Positions 60,848 through 64,000 of a stretch of 64,000 nucleotides of DNA are shown here, piece after piece. Position 1 is the stretch's first letter. Each line of letters starts with the position of its first letter. The stretch is from Streptomyces cupreus (GTDB lineage Bacteria > Actinomycetota > Actinomycetes > Streptomycetales > Streptomycetaceae): NCBI RefSeq assembly GCF_014257025.1, contig NZ_JACMSF010000016.1, forward strand, positions 1-64,000. The letters are read 5' to 3'. The notes under the pieces are model-generated. The model worked only from the letters and a program-made list of their open reading frames with translations, made no database searches and was not told the DNA's origin. The position numbers were made by a program, and so were the translations under genes.

Positions 60848-63540
60848 ACGGGGGTCCCCTGGGCGCCCAGTGTGTCGAGGACGTGGGCCGGGGGGCCCGA
60901 GGCGACGATGCGGCCCGCCGTCATGACGTGCACGACGTCGGCGAGGTCGGCCACCAGATCCAGGTCGTGTTCCACGACGAGGAGGGCCGTGCCGTCGGCG
61001 GCGAGGGCCTTCAGGATGCGGGCCAGTGCGGTGACCTCGGCGGTGTCCAGGCCTGCCGCGGGTTCGTCCAGGAGCAGTACGCGGGGGCTGCCGGCCAGGG
61101 CTCTCGCGAGCTCGACTCGGCGGAGGGTGCCGGTGGGGAGGTCGGCGGCGGGGGCGTCTCTTACCGCGGTCAGGCCCAGCAGGTCGAGGGTTCTGTCCAC
61201 GGCTTCGGGGTCGGTGATGTGGCCCTGTTCCGCGCCTACGCGGATGTTCTCCGCCACGGTGAGGGAGGGGAAGACGGCCAGTTCCTGGAAGGTGCGGGCG
61301 ATGCCGAGGCGGGTGCGGGTGTGGGCGGGGAGTCTGGTGATGTCCCGGTCGCCGTAGCGGACTTGGCCCTGGGTGGGGTGGAGGGTGCCTGCCAGACAGT
61401 GGAAGAGGGTGCTCTTTCCTGCGCCGTTGGGGCCGACGACGGCGGTGATCCGGCCGGGGGGTACATGCAGGTCCACGCCGTCGAGGGCCCTGAAGCCGCC
61501 GTAGGTTGCCTGGAGGGCCCGGGTGGTGAGGGCGGGCACCCGGCCTTCGGCCGGGTGGGCGGGGCTTGTTGGGGCGGCTGCCTCGCGCCGCCGCTCCGTC
61601 GGCCGTAGGCTCCTCGTCTCCGTCGTCTCCGGCTCTTGGCCCCGGCCCAGGCTCTCCTGTACTCCCCGCGCGGTCAGCGGCTGACCTCGTCGCAGCATCG
61701 CCCGCACAGCCACCCCCCGTTGCGTCAGGCTCGCCCTTCCCCCCAGCCGTAGCCGCGTTGCCGCGCTGCGCAGTGCCTCGTACGGTCCGCCGGGGAAGCG
61801 GCCCACCAGTACCGCCAGTACGCCGATCAGGGCCGCCGCCACGCCGCCTCGGGCGCCCGCGTCCAGGCCCACCAGAAGGGCCGCCGCTGCCAGTGCGCCC
61901 AGGGTGCTGTCCGCGCCCAGGACCACTACCGCCGCGAACCAGAGCAGACCACGGACGGGGTCGTACGCGGCGTGGTCGAAGGCTCGCAGGCCCATGCCGA
62001 GCATGCCGCCGCCCAGGGCGGCCAGGGCTGCGCCCGAGACGAAGGCGAGGAGTTTCAGGGTCGGGACCCGCACTCCTGAGGCCGACGCGCCCGACTCGTG
62101 GTCCCGCATGGCCGCCAGGGCCCGGCCTGTGCGGCCCGTGCGCAGGGCGCGAGTCGTCAGCAGGGCCGCTCCCAGCAGGGCCAGCTCCAGGACGTAGTAC
62201 GCGCGGTCGCCCTCGAAGCCCGCCGGGCGGCCCAGGGAGAGGCCCGCGGTCGCGTACGGCTGGGCGAAGACGAAGCGGCTCACGCCCACGCCCACAGCGA
62301 ATGTCGCCAGCGCCAGTGCCAATCCCCTGCGGCTGATCGCCGGCCAGCCTGTCAGGAGGCCCAGGGGGGCCACCAGGACCACCGCCAGCGCCAGTGCCGC
62401 CAGTTCCGGCAGGTGGGGGAGGCCGGGGAAGCGGCCCGCTGCGAGGAGGGCCGTGAAGAGGGCGCCCAGGCCCGCGTATGCGGCCTGGCCCAGGGAGATC
62501 TGGCCGCCTCGGCCGGTGACCACCACCAGGGAGAGGAGGACCACTCCCAGCGCCGGTACCTGGACCGAGGTGTGCAGGTCCGAGCCCGCGAAGCCCAGCG
62601 GCAGCAGGAACAGCACGACCGCCACGATCCAGGCGCCCGGCGGCGTCGGCACGCGCGCGGTGGCCGTGCGGGGAAGCGCGTCGCGCGTGCCGATGCGGGG
62701 GAGGGCCAGTGCCGCGATCAGCAGGGCCACCACGAAGAGGTTCGCGCCCACCGCCTGGAGCAGCGGTTCGCCCCAGCCCTGCGGGTGCAGGCGCGTCAAC
62801 TGGCTCTGTGCCACGCCGATGCCGAGCGCCGTCACCACCGCCACCGGCAGGCTCCGCATGCGCGCGGCCACCGCTACGGCCACCACCTCCATCACCAGCA
62901 GCGGCAGTCCGTACGGGTCAAGACGGACGTAGGGAGCCAGCAGTACGCCTGTCAGGCCCGCCGTGAACGAGCCGAACGCCCAGCCCGCCGCGGCCACCCG
63001 GTCCGCGTCGATCCCGCCGAGCACGGCGAGCCGCCGGTCGTCCACGACCGCTCGCAGCTCCCGCCCGAACCGGGTCCACCGGATGACCGAACCGACCGCG
63101 GCCGCCAGCACGACGGCCACCGCCAGCTGCCCCCAGGGGTCCGCCGCCACCAGCAGCTCCGGCGCGTCGTCCCGCGCCCCCTGTCCCCACAGCAGTGCCG
63201 CCCCGCCCACCAGCAGCACGAACACCCCGATCGACGCCACCAGCGTCTGCGCCGGGTCACTGCCGAGGACGGACAGCGGACGGAAGACGAACCGTTCCAG
63301 CGCCATCCCGATCGCGGGCGCCAGGACCAGCAGGGTCAGCGCGGCCCCGGCCCACAGCGGCCAGCCCCACTCCACCACGCACTGCCGCAGCACGTACGCG
63401 CACACCATCGCGATGGCCCCGTGCGCGAAGTTGAGCACGCCGGTCGCGCGGTAGGTGACGACCAGACCGATCCCGGTGAGCGCGGCGGCGCTGCCGACCG
63501 AGAGGCCGGCCAGGGTGAGGTCGTAGGTCAGCGCGGACAT
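60844..63540 (-). CDS. LivH-LivM-LivG fusion protein, branched-chain amino acid-type ABC transporter
   Basis: This 898-aa protein joins two permease domains and one ATPase. Residues 1-290 resemble LivH (LAGLSVGSAAALTGIGLVVTYRATGVLNFAHGAIAMV); residues about 310-600 resemble LivM (TGRGGQISLGQAAYAGLGALFTALLA, GWPAISRRGLALALATFA). A linker rich in Arg, Glu and Pro leads to a LivG ATPase from about 670 with Walker A VVGPNGAGKSTLF (about 698-710), a degenerate signature LPTGTLRRVEL and Walker B VLLLDEPAAGLD. In most bacteria these are three genes. Only LivF is separate here; no substrate-binding protein is in the window. It starts TGATG-coupled to the upstream membrane protein gene. Confidence 0.92.
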   Translation of the reverse strand: MSALTYDLTLAGLSVGSAAALTGIGLVVTYRATGVLNFAHGAIAMVCAYVLRQCVVEWGWPLWAGAALTLLVLAPAIGMALERFVFRPLSVLGSDPAQTLVASIGVFVLLVGGAALLWGQGARDDAPELLVAADPWGQLAVAVVLAAAVGSVIRWTRFGRELRAVVDDRRLAVLGGIDADRVAAAGWAFGSFTAGLTGVLLAPYVRLDPYGLPLLVMEVVAVAVAARMRSLPVAVVTALGIGVAQSQLTRLHPQGWGEPLLQAVGANLFVVALLIAALALPRIGTRDALPRTATARVPTPPGAWIVAVVLFLLPLGFAGSDLHTSVQVPALGVVLLSLVVVTGRGGQISLGQAAYAGLGALFTALLAAGRFPGLPHLPELAALALAVVLVAPLGLLTGWPAISRRGLALALATFAVGVGVSRFVFAQPYATAGLSLGRPAGFEGDRAYYVLELALLGAALLTTRALRTGRTGRALAAMRDHESGASASGVRVPTLKLLAFVSGAALAALGGGMLGMGLRAFDHAAYDPVRGLLWFAAVVVLGADSTLGALAAAALLVGLDAGARGGVAAALIGVLAVLVGRFPGGPYEALRSAATRLRLGGRASLTQRGVAVRAMLRRGQPLTARGVQESLGRGQEPETTETRSLRPTERRREAAAPTSPAHPAEGRVPALTTRALQATYGGFRALDGVDLHVPPGRITAVVGPNGAGKSTLFHCLAGTLHPTQGQVRYGDRDITRLPAHTRTRLGIARTFQELAVFPSLTVAENIRVGAEQGHITDPEAVDRTLDLLGLTAVRDAPAADLPTGTLRRVELARALAGSPRVLLLDEPAAGLDTAEVTALARILKALAADGTALLVVEHDLDLVADLADVVHVMTAGRIVASGPPAHVLDTLGAQGTPV

Positions 63541-63992
63541 CAGTCGTCCGCTTCGGCGGGCTCACAGATCGGGCACGGGTCCAGTTCGCCGCTCCTCACC
63601 AGCTTCGCGTCCACCGGCACCGCCTCCGCCTTCCCGGCCACCAGCGGACAGTCCGCCCGGTGGAACAGCGTGCCGCCCGGCACCATCAGCCGGTCCCCGC
63701 TGACCGCGAGCGGCGCCGTCACCGACTGCCCCGAGGCCTCGGCGTCGGCCGGTTCGGCGGTCACGAGAAGGCCGTACAACTCCTCCACGCGCGCGGCGGC
63801 GAGCGCGTTGCGGCCATGGGTGAGCAGCACCGCCCCCGCGACGATCAGCGCGGCGCCGGGGACCGTGCAGGACGCGAGGTAGGGCAGCTGCCGTTCGGCG
63901 AACCGCTCGCCCGAGACGCCGTACCAGCCGACGACGCACAGCACCGCGCCCGCGGCGAGGGCGGCCCAGCCGGCCCACAGGACCGGATGCAC
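63540..63992 (-). CDS. Membrane protein with C-terminal His/Cys motif, coupled to Liv operon
   Basis: The 150-aa product has two N-terminal transmembrane helices (AGWAALAAGAVLCVVGWYGV and LASCTVPGAALIVAGAVLL) and a soluble tail with FHRADCPLVAGK ... ELDPCPICEP. The His and the Cys pair resemble a metal-binding or heme-like knuckle. GTG 63992 is used; the gene may start further right, outside the window. Its stop shares a base with the fused LivHMG start (TGATG). I cannot name a function; it may be an accessory subunit of the transporter. Confidence 0.7.
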   Translation of the reverse strand: MHPVLWAGWAALAAGAVLCVVGWYGVSGERFAERQLPYLASCTVPGAALIVAGAVLLTHGRNALAAARVEELYGLLVTAEPADAEASGQSVTAPLAVSGDRLMVPGGTLFHRADCPLVAGKAEAVPVDAKLVRSGELDPCPICEPAEADD

Positions 63993-64000
63993 GGACCGCG

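Overview
The window is high-G+C chromosomal DNA from a Streptomyces or close relative. Supporting signs are strong third-position GC bias, frequent GTG starts, ATGA/GTGA/TGATG coupled genes, a DmdR/IdeR-type iron box and two Rpf-domain cell-wall enzymes. Read left to right it follows the conserved actinobacterial order known from Mycobacterium tuberculosis Rv1691-Rv1713: TPR protein, NagD-type HAD phosphatase, small protein, tlyA, NAD kinase, recN, pyrG, NUDIX, parA, scpA, scpB, RsuA/RluB pseudouridine synthase, cmk and der. Several lineage-specific blocks interrupt this order.

1-12,290: an Arg/Asp/Gly-repeat TPR protein, a DUF1015 protein, the HAD phosphatase, an iron-boxed FecCD-FecCD-FecE importer without a binding protein, an SCP2-like protein, a small protein, tlyA, NAD kinase (TTG start), recN and a short MraY/WecA-like membrane protein. 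12,480-19,345: a GT4 glycosyltransferase, a PucR regulator divergent from an APC permease, an LLM flavin oxidoreductase and a BBE-type FAD oxidase.

19,431-32,307 (minus strand) is the most unusual part. It is a nine-gene, tightly packed set that looks like an undescribed small-peptide biosynthetic operon: MFS exporter, a 1251-aa adenylation-PCP protein fused to a beta-lactamase/PBP-like domain whose SxxK serine is a cysteine, an ATP-grasp ligase, a U32-like TIM-barrel protein, a glutamine-dependent AsnB-like amidotransferase, a 2OG-Fe(II) oxygenase, a branched-chain aminotransferase, an AEC transporter and a TauD-type dioxygenase. It lies between recN and pyrG. I see no steA or mctB there, the genes that occupy this interval in mycobacteria.

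32,572-45,902: a GH15 enzyme, pyrG, NUDIX, an NTPase-TPR protein with a Lys-to-Arg P-loop, alanine dehydrogenase, and then the coupled parA - ribbon-helix-helix protein - scpA - scpB - pseudouridine synthase run. 45,970-52,469: an ECF sigma factor with a TIGR03086 partner, a DHA2-type MFS pump whose RBS lies in a perfect inverted repeat, an NrtR-like NUDIX regulator coupled to an ADP-ribosylglycohydrolase, a frameshifted nucleotidyltransferase facing an intact relative, and a Rieske lipoprotein.

52,681-57,130: chorismate mutase, prephenate dehydrogenase, cmk, an acyltransferase and der, mostly coupled. 57,180-63,992: two proteins of unknown function, two Rpf-domain enzymes, and a branched-chain-amino-acid-type ABC transporter in which LivH, LivM and LivG are one polypeptide and LivF has Arg in place of the Walker A Lys. 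No rRNA, tRNA, CRISPR, insertion sequence or prophage gene was recognised.
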